Source of the DNA: Nitrososphaerota archaeon
GTDB taxonomy: Archaea > Thermoproteota > Nitrososphaeria > Nitrososphaerales > Gagatemarchaeaceae
Direction: 5' to 3'
Assembly: GCA_016200045.1 (NCBI GenBank)
Contig: JACQFN010000002.1
Location: 62,001-126,000 of the forward strand
Length of the DNA stretch: 64,000 bases
Shown: in pieces, positions 17,090-25,097 of the stretch
Layout of the letters: each line of letters opens with the position of its first letter
Position numbering within the stretch: position 1 is the stretch's first letter
Translations under genes and position numbers: made by a program
The notes under the pieces: model-generated
Told to the model about the DNA's origin: nothing
The model's database searches: none
What the model saw: the letters and a program-made list of their open reading frames with translations, nothing else

Positions 17090-17779
17090 TTGAAGCCCCC
17101 TCGTCGTCGCACCCCGCAAGCATTGAAGAAGCCCGGAGGCAAGAAGAAGCAGGGAATAGAATCCTGGAAGATAGTCGCCGTCGCGCTATCGGTACTTGTC
17201 ATAGTAGCCGCGGGCTGGTATGTTTACAACCTGAGCTCGGCCAAGCCGCGGGTGGTCTATGCCAGGTTCGAGACGAGCCAGGGCTCATTTGACGTAGAGC
17301 TCTTCCCCGACTCCGCTCCCAGGACGGTCGCGAACTTCATCACCCTGGCGAATTCCGGCTTCTACGACAACCTAGTGTGGCACAGGATAGTGAAAGGCTT
17401 CGTGATTCAGACTGGAGATTCCAACACTCGTGGCGGGGACAACGTTACCAGGAGCGCATGGGGGGGAGGAAGCTCCACCCCCCAGGTGCCGTTCGAGTAT
17501 GACCCATCCCTGCACAACTACGCCGGGTACCTTGCCATGGCCAGCACCGGTCCGCAGGTTGGCGGCCGGTCCCAGTTCTACATCAACCTCGACGATTCTA
17601 ACGCGAACTCTCTAGACCAGAGCTACGCCGTGTTCGGCAAGGTCCTTAACGAAAGTGGGATAGCGGTCGTAAACGCACTCGCCGACGTGGAGGTCTATCA
17701 GTCGGACCCATACCTAGACCAGCCGGTCGACATCTCACAGGCGATGCTCATCAGCGTGCGAATAATCCCGGGTCCCTAA
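17090..17779 (+). CDS. Membrane-anchored cyclophilin-type peptidyl-prolyl isomerase
   Basis: A basic N-terminus and one helix (IVAVALSVLVIVAAGWYVY) precede a bacterial/archaeal-type short cyclophilin domain: FETSQGSFDVELFPDSAP, FHR-equivalent WHRIVKGFVIQTGD, and SQFYINL. It probably folds exported proteins on the outer face of the membrane. The track ORF extends much further upstream and overlaps the divergent PadR gene; the only near canonical start is TTG at 17090, which gives a short cationic leader before the anchor. A Ser/Asn-rich loop (DSNANSLDQ) is present in the catalytic domain. Confidence 0.88.
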   Translation: MKPPRRRTPQALKKPGGKKKQGIESWKIVAVALSVLVIVAAGWYVYNLSSAKPRVVYARFETSQGSFDVELFPDSAPRTVANFITLANSGFYDNLVWHRIVKGFVIQTGDSNTRGGDNVTRSAWGGGSSTPQVPFEYDPSLHNYAGYLAMASTGPQVGGRSQFYINLDDSNANSLDQSYAVFGKVLNESGIAVVNALADVEVYQSDPYLDQPVDISQAMLISVRIIPGP

Positions 17780-17807
17780 GAAACAGGTCCGGCGAACTCT
17801 CGAGCGC

Positions 17808-18083
17808 CTACCAGTTGCGCCTTTCGCTGCGGGCCCGCACCTTGACGATGCCGTAGTGCACGCTGCAGCTGATGCAATAGTACCTCACGGTCGTGGGGGA
17901 GGCGATGTACGCCCCTGCCGCCCTCAGCTCTCTCGCCAGGGTAGGCTCGACTAGCGAAAGCCGGGTAGTCACCTTCTTCGCCTTATCCCTGGGGACGGTG
18001 GCCCCGCAGTTGCTGCAGTGGATGATGCTGCTGCTCCCCTTCCCTCCCTTGGAGCGGCCGCGACTCTTTCTCTTCTTGGACAA
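17808..18083 (-). CDS. rps26e: 30S ribosomal protein S26e
   Basis: From a TTG start the product reads SKKRKSRGRSKGGKG..., with the S26e zinc knuckles HCSNCGATVPRDKA and YYCISCSVHYG, and a basic tail. Length is 91 residues, normal for S26e. The longer track ORF adds an unrelated upstream extension. S26e is found in eukaryotes and TACK-type archaea, so it is a lineage clue. A TATA-like stretch (minus CTTAAAGAG) lies about 30 bases upstream, giving a short leader. Confidence 0.93.
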   Translation of the reverse strand: MSKKRKSRGRSKGGKGSSSIIHCSNCGATVPRDKAKKVTTRLSLVEPTLARELRAAGAYIASPTTVRYYCISCSVHYGIVKVRARSERRNW

Positions 18084-18236
18084 GGTTTCTGTGCGCCTCG
18101 CTTCTCGGACCCTCTTTAAGTCTATGGCCCTCTTTTTTTTGAAACAGGTCGGCAAGGGTCGCGCCCGGCAATGCGGCTTGCGGAGCCTCTGCCATTCTAA
18201 GCAGCTTAAGAGAACCACTTCTCTCGGCTCAGGCGC

Positions 18237-19139
18237 TTGAAGGTCCTCGTGGCCGGGTTCATCACCATCGACAGCATCCAGCTCCCGGTCAGGCGGATCA
18301 CCTCCGTCGGGGGGCCCCCGTGCTACGCCGGGCTGATCTGCTCGAGGTTCGGTCTCGAAGTCACCCCGCTAACCAAGGTCGGGACCGACTTCCCTGACGA
18401 GCAGGCGATGTGGCTCTCCAGGAACGGGATCGCCATAGGCGCCGGGGACCGGAGCCTCTCGAAACCCACGACCAGGTTCGGGATCGAGAGGAGCGGGGAG
18501 GCCAGGACGCTGACCCTCCTTTCCCGGTGCGAGGACATCTCCAAGAGGCAACTGAAGGATGTAAGATACGATGCTTCGCTCGTGAGCCCGATAGCGGGGG
18601 AGGTTTCACCAGAGCTTCTGACAGAGGTCTCCGCCCGCTCCGACTTCACCTTTCTCGACCCGCAGGGATTCGTTAGGCGCTTCGACAGCGCCGGGAGGGC
18701 GGCGATAGGTGAGCTCGTGGACAAGAGCATACTTCCAAAGGTTGACGCCTTGAAGATGGACAGGGAGGAAGCCGCTGCGCTTACTGGGAAGTCGGTCCCA
18801 AAGGAGGCCCTGCAGAGCCTTGCGTCCATCGGAGTTCGGAAGGCCCTCGTCACTTCGGGGTCGGGGACGTGCCACGTCCTCGACGGCGGGAGGATTTACT
18901 CTGTGTCTGTCCCTCAGGTCCAGGTGGTCGACAGCACTGGGGCCGGAGACATCATGGCAGGGACGATCGTAGCCATCTACCTGAAGACCAGAGACTTCCT
19001 GTGGAGCGCCTGCTTCGGCATAGCCGCTTCGTCTCTCTCGCTCCACCTCATCGCGCTGGCGAAGGTCGACCTTCCGATGACAGTCGACGAGCAGGCGAAA
19101 CGGCTCTATTCGCTCGCGAACCCGGTCGCCGCCGTCTAG
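18237..19139 (+). CDS. PfkB/ribokinase-family sugar kinase
   Basis: The 300-residue protein carries the N-terminal GG motif (ITSVGGPPCYAG) and the C-terminal anion-hole/catalytic motif DSTGAGDIMAGTIVA of PfkB kinases. The family phosphorylates sugars, nucleosides or inositol with ATP. The substrate is not readable; short archaeal members include inositol and nucleoside kinases. It starts at TTG about 30 bases after a TATA-like GCTTAAGAG. Its stop overlaps the convergent proS stop at CTAG. Confidence 0.88.
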   Translation: MKVLVAGFITIDSIQLPVRRITSVGGPPCYAGLICSRFGLEVTPLTKVGTDFPDEQAMWLSRNGIAIGAGDRSLSKPTTRFGIERSGEARTLTLLSRCEDISKRQLKDVRYDASLVSPIAGEVSPELLTEVSARSDFTFLDPQGFVRRFDSAGRAAIGELVDKSILPKVDALKMDREEAAALTGKSVPKEALQSLASIGVRKALVTSGSGTCHVLDGGRIYSVSVPQVQVVDSTGAGDIMAGTIVAIYLKTRDFLWSACFGIAASSLSLHLIALAKVDLPMTVDEQAKRLYSLANPVAAV

Positions 19140-20581
19140 TACGACTTCGCGAAGTTCGCGACAGTCTTGGCGGGCTCCCCGCAGAATATGCACCGCCCCT
19201 TCGGCGTTCCCTGGCCCAAGGGCATGTTGAGGATCTTGCCCCCCGTCGACTTCCTGAGGTCGTCTTCGCAATCCTTTCTGCCGCACCAGAGGATCCTGTA
19301 GATTCCCCCTTTTTCCTTCAGGCCGGATTCAAGTTCTCTTAGGCTGGATGCCTCCCTCGTGTTCTCGGCGAGGAAGCCCTTCGCCTTCTGGAAGAGCGCC
19401 TTCCCGATTTCGTCCAATTCCATTTTCGCCTCCCCGACTATCTCAGAGAGCTTGACACTCCGCTTGGTCCCGCTGTCGCGCCTGACAAGAACTGCCTGTG
19501 ACGCCTTCAGGTCTCGAGGGCCGATCTCAACCCTGAGGGGGACCCCCTTCAGCTCCCATTCGTTGAACTTCCGACCGGGGGTCAGGTGATCCCTCTCGTC
19601 CAGACGTACCCTCAGGGACGCGCCGAGCCGCTCGGCGACCTTCCTCGCCTCTGCCAGGACCTCCTCTTTGTTCTCGTCGTTGACTATGGGCACGACCACG
19701 ACCTGGGTCTGGGCGACCATTGGGGGAAGCACCGCGCCCCTGTCGTCCCCGTGGACGGCCAGCATCACCCCGAGCACCCTCGTCGAGATGGCCCAGGTAT
19801 TCTGCCATGCGAACTGCTTCTCCCCTTTTTCGTCGACGAACACGATCTCGAAGGCCTTCGAGAACCTCTGGCCGTCCGAATGGAAGTCGGGCCCCTGTAT
19901 CGCCTTCCCGTCGGGAAGCAGGTATTCAATGCTGTAGCTGGCCTCGGCCCCGGCGAACTTTTCCTGGTCCGTCTTCCGCCCGACGTATCCGGGAAGAGAG
20001 AGATATTCTTCGGTGACCATCTTGTATATCCCCAAAATCTCGTCCTTCTCGTCGTCCGCCGCTTCCTTCGTAGCGAAGAGCGTGTGCCCCTCGTTCCAGA
20101 GGAATTCCCTCGAACGGAGGAAGGGGGTCGGGTGACTGAACTCCCACCTGACCACGTTGTTCCACTGGTTGAGCTTCAGGGGGAGGTCCCGCCACGACCT
20201 AATCCACCTCGACACCACCTCGTACATGACGGTCTCTGAGGTCGGCCTTATGGCGAGCCGCTCTTCCAGCTTTGAATTGCCCGCTTCGGTGACCCATGCC
20301 ACCTCAGGTGAGAACCCCTCCACGTGCTCGGCCTCCTTTTTCAGCAGCCTCTCCGGGATGAACAGCGGGAAGTACGTGTTCTGGACCCCGAGCTTCCTGA
20401 ACTCGGCGTCAGTCGCCTTCTGGACGGACTCCCAGAGTGCGTACCCTGAAGGCCTGAAGACCATGCACCCTGACACAGGCCCGTAGTCTGCTATCTCTGA
20501 CCTCAGGATGACCTGGGTGTACCATTCGTCGAAGTTCTCCGATTTCTTCGCGGTCATTCCCTCGGTCTTGGGAGAGGACAT
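19136..20581 (-). CDS. proS: Prolyl-tRNA synthetase, archaeal/eukaryotic type
   Basis: This 481-residue class II synthetase has the type-3 (archaeal) ProRS order: N-terminal KSENFDEWYTQVILR, motif 2 within FSHPTPFLRSREFLWNEGH, the anticodon-binding domain, and a C-terminal zinc domain (CGRKDCEDD ... CIFCGEPAK) ending in the typical FAKSY. It charges tRNA-Pro and has no inserted bacterial editing domain. The ATG start agrees with the family. Confidence 0.96.
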   Translation of the reverse strand: MSSPKTEGMTAKKSENFDEWYTQVILRSEIADYGPVSGCMVFRPSGYALWESVQKATDAEFRKLGVQNTYFPLFIPERLLKKEAEHVEGFSPEVAWVTEAGNSKLEERLAIRPTSETVMYEVVSRWIRSWRDLPLKLNQWNNVVRWEFSHPTPFLRSREFLWNEGHTLFATKEAADDEKDEILGIYKMVTEEYLSLPGYVGRKTDQEKFAGAEASYSIEYLLPDGKAIQGPDFHSDGQRFSKAFEIVFVDEKGEKQFAWQNTWAISTRVLGVMLAVHGDDRGAVLPPMVAQTQVVVVPIVNDENKEEVLAEARKVAERLGASLRVRLDERDHLTPGRKFNEWELKGVPLRVEIGPRDLKASQAVLVRRDSGTKRSVKLSEIVGEAKMELDEIGKALFQKAKGFLAENTREASSLRELESGLKEKGGIYRILWCGRKDCEDDLRKSTGGKILNMPLGQGTPKGRCIFCGEPAKTVANFAKSY

Positions 20582-20678
20582 GTAACGGCACGCGGAGCTC
20601 GTGGTCTCTTAAAGAACGTGCCCCCTCATAGACGACCCAGTGAGCGGCCGGTGTCTTTCTCGGGCCCGATGCCGCACG

Positions 20679-21281
20679 CTAGAGAAAAGATGTGACTGCT
20701 ATGAAGGTCCCGAGGACGAGGAAAATTGCGACGGAGACGTACCTGATCCTCCTAGGCGTGAGCATCTTCCCGAGTCTGTTCCCGAGGGCAGTCTCAGCCC
20801 CGGTGGCGGCTATCAGCCCCACGCAAGTGGCCGAGAACACCAGCAGCGGCTCGGAATACTGTGCGACGAACACAATCGTCAGGACCATGGTCGCGTCACC
20901 TGCCAGGTCGAGGAGGGCGAGGGTCCCGACCATCAGAAGGAATGCCCTGAGCCCCCCCTTCGCCTTCGCGAGCTTCTCTTCCTCCTCCTCGATGATCCCC
21001 TTCCCGATTATCCCCCTCGCCTCCCAAAGGGCGTAGGCGATCATCACCCCTCCCCCGGCGAGTTTGATCCAGCGGACATCCACGAAGGCCACGGCGACGC
21101 TTCCGACCGTCACGTTCACCACTGTCGTGAGCACGAAGGCGGTGGACCCGGCCAGGAACACGGTCAGTGTGCGGTTTCGGGTCGCAAGGGCCAGGAGAAG
21201 TAGGGCATCCTTGTCGGTCAGCTCGGCGACGAACATCGCGAAGGCGATGGTCGCGAAGGTGGTTGCGAATGCGTCGGTCAT
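20679..21281 (-). CDS. UPF0016/GDT1-like cation transporter
   Basis: A 200-residue protein of six membrane segments built as two repeats of three helices, as in GDT1/TMEM165/MntX. The first repeat keeps an ExxDK-type motif (AELTDKDALLLLALATR); the second has LDLAGDATMVLTI where the canonical E-x-G-D-K-T would sit, so the glutamate is lost or shifted. GDT1 proteins exchange Mn2+ or Ca2+ for H+. The altered motif makes ion choice uncertain. An acidic loop IIEEEEEKLAKAKG separates the repeats, as usual. Confidence 0.7.
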   Translation of the reverse strand: MTDAFATTFATIAFAMFVAELTDKDALLLLALATRNRTLTVFLAGSTAFVLTTVVNVTVGSVAVAFVDVRWIKLAGGGVMIAYALWEARGIIGKGIIEEEEEKLAKAKGGLRAFLLMVGTLALLDLAGDATMVLTIVFVAQYSEPLLVFSATCVGLIAATGAETALGNRLGKMLTPRRIRYVSVAIFLVLGTFIAVTSFL

Positions 21282-21330
21282 TCCTTCGACCTTTTTCTCG
21301 TCGGCGAGTTTCTCATGAATCTTTAGCCGA

Positions 21331-21942
21331 CTATTCTTTCGAGACCGGCTTCTTGGAATTCATGAAGAACAGGGCCAGGCCGACCAGGACAAGCAGAAAC
21401 GCGGCCCCGAGCCCTAGGGCAGCGCTCCTCCTCGCGAGCTCGTATACTGCGACAGGGACCAGGAGCATGGCGAGGATCCCGAGGATCTTCCGGTTCCTGG
21501 CAGGACCGAGGTCGAGTTTCGCGGTAATCAGATAGCTCAGAAGGTACATCATCGCCGGAAAGACGAGGGCGTACCTGCCCACGATCAGATCGTTTGCGGC
21601 GCTGGAGATGTGTGTGAACTGGTTCGCGTACCAGACAGAGACCAGCGCCAGGACCAGGCTCGCAAGCGCCATCTTCTGCAGATTGTCTCCCAGCGACTCG
21701 AGCTTCGCCTTCCTCTCGGGGCCTCCGACAGAGGTTTCGTCGACGATCAGGCCCAGTATCACCGCCACCGTGCCTATCACGAAGACGTACGGGTCCCTGG
21801 TGACCTCGAGGTAGACTGACTGCGGGAGGTAGAGAGAGACCCCTGCCTTTGCCCACAGATATATCGCGTATACCCCGCTGACCGCGAACGGGGCAAGGTA
21901 CAGGAGGGCGGAGAGGTCCCCCGAGTATCCCCTTTTACTCAT
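21331..21942 (-). CDS. Membrane protein of unknown function, coupled to trmI
   Basis: An unrecognised 203-residue protein with six likely membrane helices and a basic C-terminus (MNSKKPVSKE). Its ATG overlaps the TGA of trmI in ATGA, which indicates translational coupling. There are no conserved catalytic residues that I can identify. Alternating hydrophobic pairs and short loops suggest a small integral membrane protein rather than a transporter with known motifs. Confidence 0.65.
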   Translation of the reverse strand: MSKRGYSGDLSALLYLAPFAVSGVYAIYLWAKAGVSLYLPQSVYLEVTRDPYVFVIGTVAVILGLIVDETSVGGPERKAKLESLGDNLQKMALASLVLALVSVWYANQFTHISSAANDLIVGRYALVFPAMMYLLSYLITAKLDLGPARNRKILGILAMLLVPVAVYELARRSAALGLGAAFLLVLVGLALFFMNSKKPVSKE

Positions 21943-22880
21943 GGTTCGCGGTCCGCGAAGAAAGTGGGCTTAAAACTGTTCTCAATCGAGGAGGAATTGT
22001 CCGGGGGAGGAGTCGACAGATCCGGGTCAGGTTCTCGGTCACCTTCGGCTTCCCTCTTGACAGACTTCCTCCCGAAGGTAAGGTATGCGGTGTGCCCGAC
22101 CATCATGTTGGACGGGCGTGTCATCCCGACCCTCGCCTCGAGGTTCCTCGTGAGCACCTCCACAGACTCGATCGCGACGAACCCCTGCTCCTTCATCTTG
22201 GCTACCAGTTTCTCCGCCTGGTTGGTGGTGGGGGTGACCGCTACCATCGGGGCGGAAGGCTTCAGGCTCGCCTTCATGCTGGCCACGACCTCCCAGGGGT
22301 CCCCGACGTCAAGCACACCCGCATCCATCCCTTTCACGTCGAACCCGAGCCTCGAATCGCCGGACCTGAACGACACCCATTCTCCGAGCCCTGTTCTCTC
22401 GATGTTGCGCCTGGCGACCTCTTGGAACTCGGGCCTGATCTCGTAAGTGTAGACCCTCCCCGCGGGCCTGACGAGGTAGGCCAGCAGAGCGGTCGTCGCA
22501 CCGCTCCCAGTCCCGGTCTCGACCACCTTCGAGCCGGAGTGCACCCCCAGCCTAACCACCATCAGGCCGAGGTCCTTCGGATAGATCACCTGGGTCCTCC
22601 TGGAAAGCTTCATGATCATGTCTTCGATCGTGGGCCTCAGTATCGTGAGCTCGTCACCGAGGGTCGTCGTTGCGGTAATCCCGTATTCCATGCCGACCAG
22701 TGCGGATACGTCCAGGATTCCCAGGTGAGTGTGGAGCTTCGGAGTGTCCTTGGGCCTGACGAGCCACCTCCTCCTGCGGTCCCTGTAGACGAGGACGTAC
22801 CCTTCCTCAGTGATCCGTTCGTCGCCAGAAGAAGCCTCAGACGTATTCGTCTCTAGCACGGCCAGGGTCAGGCCCTCCAC
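21939..22880 (-). CDS. trmI: tRNA (adenine-N1)-methyltransferase TrmI
   Basis: The Rossmann methyltransferase core shows VETGTGSGATTALLA (SAM motif I) and YTYEIRPEFQEVARRN, preceded by the small beta-barrel domain typical of TrmI/Trm61 (YVLVYRDRRRRWLV, then TRRTQVIYPKDLG-like). Archaeal TrmI methylates A57/A58 in the T-loop as a homotetramer. A C-terminal extension of about 50 polar residues follows the core, beyond the usual end. The start used (GTG 22880) overlaps endA by 13 bases; GTG 22859 is the alternative. The neighbour is another tRNA enzyme, endA. Confidence 0.92.
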   Translation of the reverse strand: MEGLTLAVLETNTSEASSGDERITEEGYVLVYRDRRRRWLVRPKDTPKLHTHLGILDVSALVGMEYGITATTTLGDELTILRPTIEDMIMKLSRRTQVIYPKDLGLMVVRLGVHSGSKVVETGTGSGATTALLAYLVRPAGRVYTYEIRPEFQEVARRNIERTGLGEWVSFRSGDSRLGFDVKGMDAGVLDVGDPWEVVASMKASLKPSAPMVAVTPTTNQAEKLVAKMKEQGFVAIESVEVLTRNLEARVGMTRPSNMMVGHTAYLTFGRKSVKREAEGDREPDPDLSTPPPDNSSSIENSFKPTFFADREP

Positions 22881-23422
22881 CAGTCGTACCTCAGGAACTC
22901 GACCGAGCTCTTTTCCTTGTCCGGGATGGCGATGATGAACTGCTTTCTCACCGTGGTGGCAAGCCGTCCAGACCTGACCATCGAGGTCGCCGTGATCTTG
23001 GAGTCAGGGGGCATCACCTGGATGATGTACGGTGCATGGTCTATCCCGGGCCCGTGCTCGTAGACAGCGAAGTCAGACCCGAACTTGATGCCGGGGGTCA
23101 CGACATACCCGGCCTCTCTGAGCTTGCGGTAGACCAGGAACTTCTCCCGGAAGTCGGGATATGACGCCTCGCACACCTCTCTAAGCAGCTTCGGCGAAAG
23201 CTCCCCGGCCTCCCGGTCGGTCACTGTGAGGGCCTTCCTGGTGACCAGGTAATAGCACTCCATTAGGTCGAGGACGAGTGGCGCGTCGAACTCGAAGTCC
23301 TTGGGCTTCGGAATCCCCAGGGGCTTCCCGTAGTATCCCTCCTTGAACAGTCGGCGGGAGGAGTCGATGTCCCAGACCACGACCCTGTTCTCGAAGAGCA
23401 TCCCCTTCGGCCTCTTCGGCAA
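22868..23422 (-). CDS. endA: tRNA-splicing endonuclease
   Basis: The 184-residue protein has the splicing-endonuclease triad Tyr121 (SDFAVYEHG), His129 (IDHAPYI) and Lys160 (TVRKQFIIAI). Its size fits the one-domain archaeal subunit that works as a homotetramer or, in some TACK archaea, with a second subunit. It removes introns at bulge-helix-bulge sites of pre-tRNA. The TTG start lies two bases after the DUF47 stop, and trmI overlaps its end. Confidence 0.95.
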   Translation of the reverse strand: MPKRPKGMLFENRVVVWDIDSSRRLFKEGYYGKPLGIPKPKDFEFDAPLVLDLMECYYLVTRKALTVTDREAGELSPKLLREVCEASYPDFREKFLVYRKLREAGYVVTPGIKFGSDFAVYEHGPGIDHAPYIIQVMPPDSKITATSMVRSGRLATTVRKQFIIAIPDKEKSSVEFLRYDWWRA

Positions 23423-23424
23423 GG

Positions 23425-24090
23425 TTAGAGCCCCAGTGCGAGAATTGTGCTGGCGTCGGCGGCGTCAAGCATCGCGTCGGCGCAGTCCTCGATCCCTTCG
23501 AGTAGCTCCTTGACTATGATGAGCTCCTTCACGTTCGTTGCGGTCTTCATGGTGGTAGCGACAGCCTCTCGGTAGCTCCGGTCGATCGAGGATTCTATCT
23601 TTTGAACCTGCGCGGCCATCTGAATTGCCTGGTCGGGGTTCAGGGAAAGAGCGCGGACGCTTTCGCTAAGCTTGGATATCCCGTCAATCAGGAGCCCGAG
23701 GAGATGGAGTATCGCCTCCCTGTACTTCTTGTTCTTCGCCGAGGTCCTCGGAACCTGAGACATCTTGAACGCGACCCCGTTTATGTGACCGAAGATGTCC
23801 TCCACTGAGAAGGCAGCGCGGAGGAGGTCTTCCTTGTTGACCAAAAGCGTTCCGACTTGGGAAAGCTCCCTTATCAGAGCGCTCCGGAGCATGACCACGT
23901 CCTCCTCGGCCTTCTTGACCTTCTCCAGAGACGATGCGACCCCAGTCCTGTCTCCCTTCATGAGGGCGTTATACTCGTCGAGCAGGACCCTTGCGGCGTC
24001 CAGGACCCTCCTCATCTCGTCCTGAAGGACGACGACCGTCCTTCTTCTCGCTTGAAGCTCGCTCTCCGGACCTGACACAATCGCTCCCAT
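23425..24090 (-). CDS. DUF47 PhoU-like protein
   Basis: This all-helical 221-residue protein matches DUF47 (PhoU-like, Pit accessory) proteins: long amphipathic helices, EDIFGHINGVAFKM in the middle and VKELLEGIEDCADAMLDAAD near the end, where the E/D-x-x-x-D pattern binds metal. Members accompany inorganic phosphate transporters, but none is adjacent here; instead it heads an operon with endA and trmI. ATG 24090 sits about 24 bases from a TATA-like CTTATAT, so the message is probably leaderless. TTG 24093 is the track start. Confidence 0.85.
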   Translation of the reverse strand: MGAIVSGPESELQARRRTVVVLQDEMRRVLDAARVLLDEYNALMKGDRTGVASSLEKVKKAEEDVVMLRSALIRELSQVGTLLVNKEDLLRAAFSVEDIFGHINGVAFKMSQVPRTSAKNKKYREAILHLLGLLIDGISKLSESVRALSLNPDQAIQMAAQVQKIESSIDRSYREAVATTMKTATNVKELIIVKELLEGIEDCADAMLDAADASTILALGL

Positions 24091-24110
24091 CAAGGCTTGA
24101 GGACCTCAAG

Positions 24111-24117
24111 ATATAAG
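24111..24117 (-). promoter_or_regulatory. TATA-like box of the DUF47-endA-trmI operon
   Basis: The minus strand reads CTTATAT about 24 bases before the DUF47 ATG. The genes that follow are joined by gaps of a few bases or overlaps, so this is the likely promoter for the four-gene run down to the membrane protein. Confidence 0.5.
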
Positions 24118-24194
24118 ACTGGGAATGCGAAAATTGCAATTATTGCAGACTCTCCGAGACGCCCTCGGCGGACGATCGACCGCAGCTGGAAGTG

Positions 24195-25097
24195 CTACTT
24201 GTCGGATTGCTTCCCGTAGTCCCGAAGCGGGGCGATGAGGCTCGTGAACTCCAGCGGGAAGATGTACTTGGTCGACGGGCTGGCTCCCAGCGCCTTCAGC
24301 GTGTCAAGGTACTGTAGGACCATCGTCTTTGAATCTATGCCCTTGGCCGCCGAAAATATCTGGTTCAGGGCGCCCGCGTAGCCTTCCGCCCGGAGCACTG
24401 CTGCCTGCCTGTCCCCCTCGGCCCTAAGGATGTTGGACTTCTTTTCGCCTTCGGCGACGAGGATCGAAGCCTCCCTCTTTCCGTCCGCCTCCGTGACGGT
24501 TGCCCTCCTCGTCCTTTCAGCGGACATCTGGCGGACCATCGCCTCCTGCACGTCCTGTGGCGGCCGAATCTCCCTGATCTCCACGTTGGTCACCTTAATC
24601 CCCCACCTCTCGGTCACCTCGTCCAGCTTCGATCTGAGCACCTGGTTGATCTGTTCCCTCTTGGCCAGGAGCTCGTCGAGGGGGATGTCGCCGACGACCG
24701 CCCTGAGCGTCGTGGTGGCAATCCCTATGGACGCACCCTCGAAGTTCTGAACCTGCACCACGCTCTGTGTCGCCTCGGTCACCTTGTAATAGATCAGGAA
24801 GTCGATGTCGGTGGGCGCGTTGTCCTTCGTGATGCACGTCTGGTGGGGGACTTCGAGGTATCTCTCCCTGAGGTCGATCTTGTTCACCCTGTTGACGAAC
24901 GGGAAGATGAACACGACCCCGGGGCCTTTCGCCCCGACGAGCCTCCCGAGCCTGAATACCACGAGCCTTTCGTATTCCCGGATGATCTTGATAGTAGCCG
25001 CTATGAGCCCGAGGACCACGATGATGATGAGCGCGTAGAGGACATACCCGGTTATCTCGCCTGTCGTCTGAAGGACCACACCAAGAACAGGATTCAA
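24195..25097 (-). CDS. Stomatin/SPFH-domain protein (slipin)
   Basis: A 300-residue protein with one N-terminal membrane helix (VLYALIIIVVLGLIAATIKI), then the SPFH domain (IREYERLVVFRLGRL...PGVVFIFPFV) and a charged coiled coil (ADGKREASILVAEGEKKSN, repeated AEG/RAEG). Slipins form membrane-bound rings or oligomers. The start overlaps the end of the NfeD-type protease gene; archaeal stomatins are cleaved near the C-terminus by that protease in Pyrococcus. The C-terminal hydrophobic segment TKYIFPLEFTSLIAPL resembles such a cleavage region. Confidence 0.95.
   Translation of the reverse strand: MNPVLGVVLQTTGEITGYVLYALIIIVVLGLIAATIKIIREYERLVVFRLGRLVGAKGPGVVFIFPFVNRVNKIDLRERYLEVPHQTCITKDNAPTDIDFLIYYKVTEATQSVVQVQNFEGASIGIATTTLRAVVGDIPLDELLAKREQINQVLRSKLDEVTERWGIKVTNVEIREIRPPQDVQEAMVRQMSAERTRRATVTEADGKREASILVAEGEKKSNILRAEGDRQAAVLRAEGYAGALNQIFSAAKGIDSKTMVLQYLDTLKALGASPSTKYIFPLEFTSLIAPLRDYGKQSDK

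Noticed and set aside
18132-18140. T-run upstream of the sugar kinase as a terminator
   Set aside because: No gene on that strand ends there; the genes on either side are divergent.
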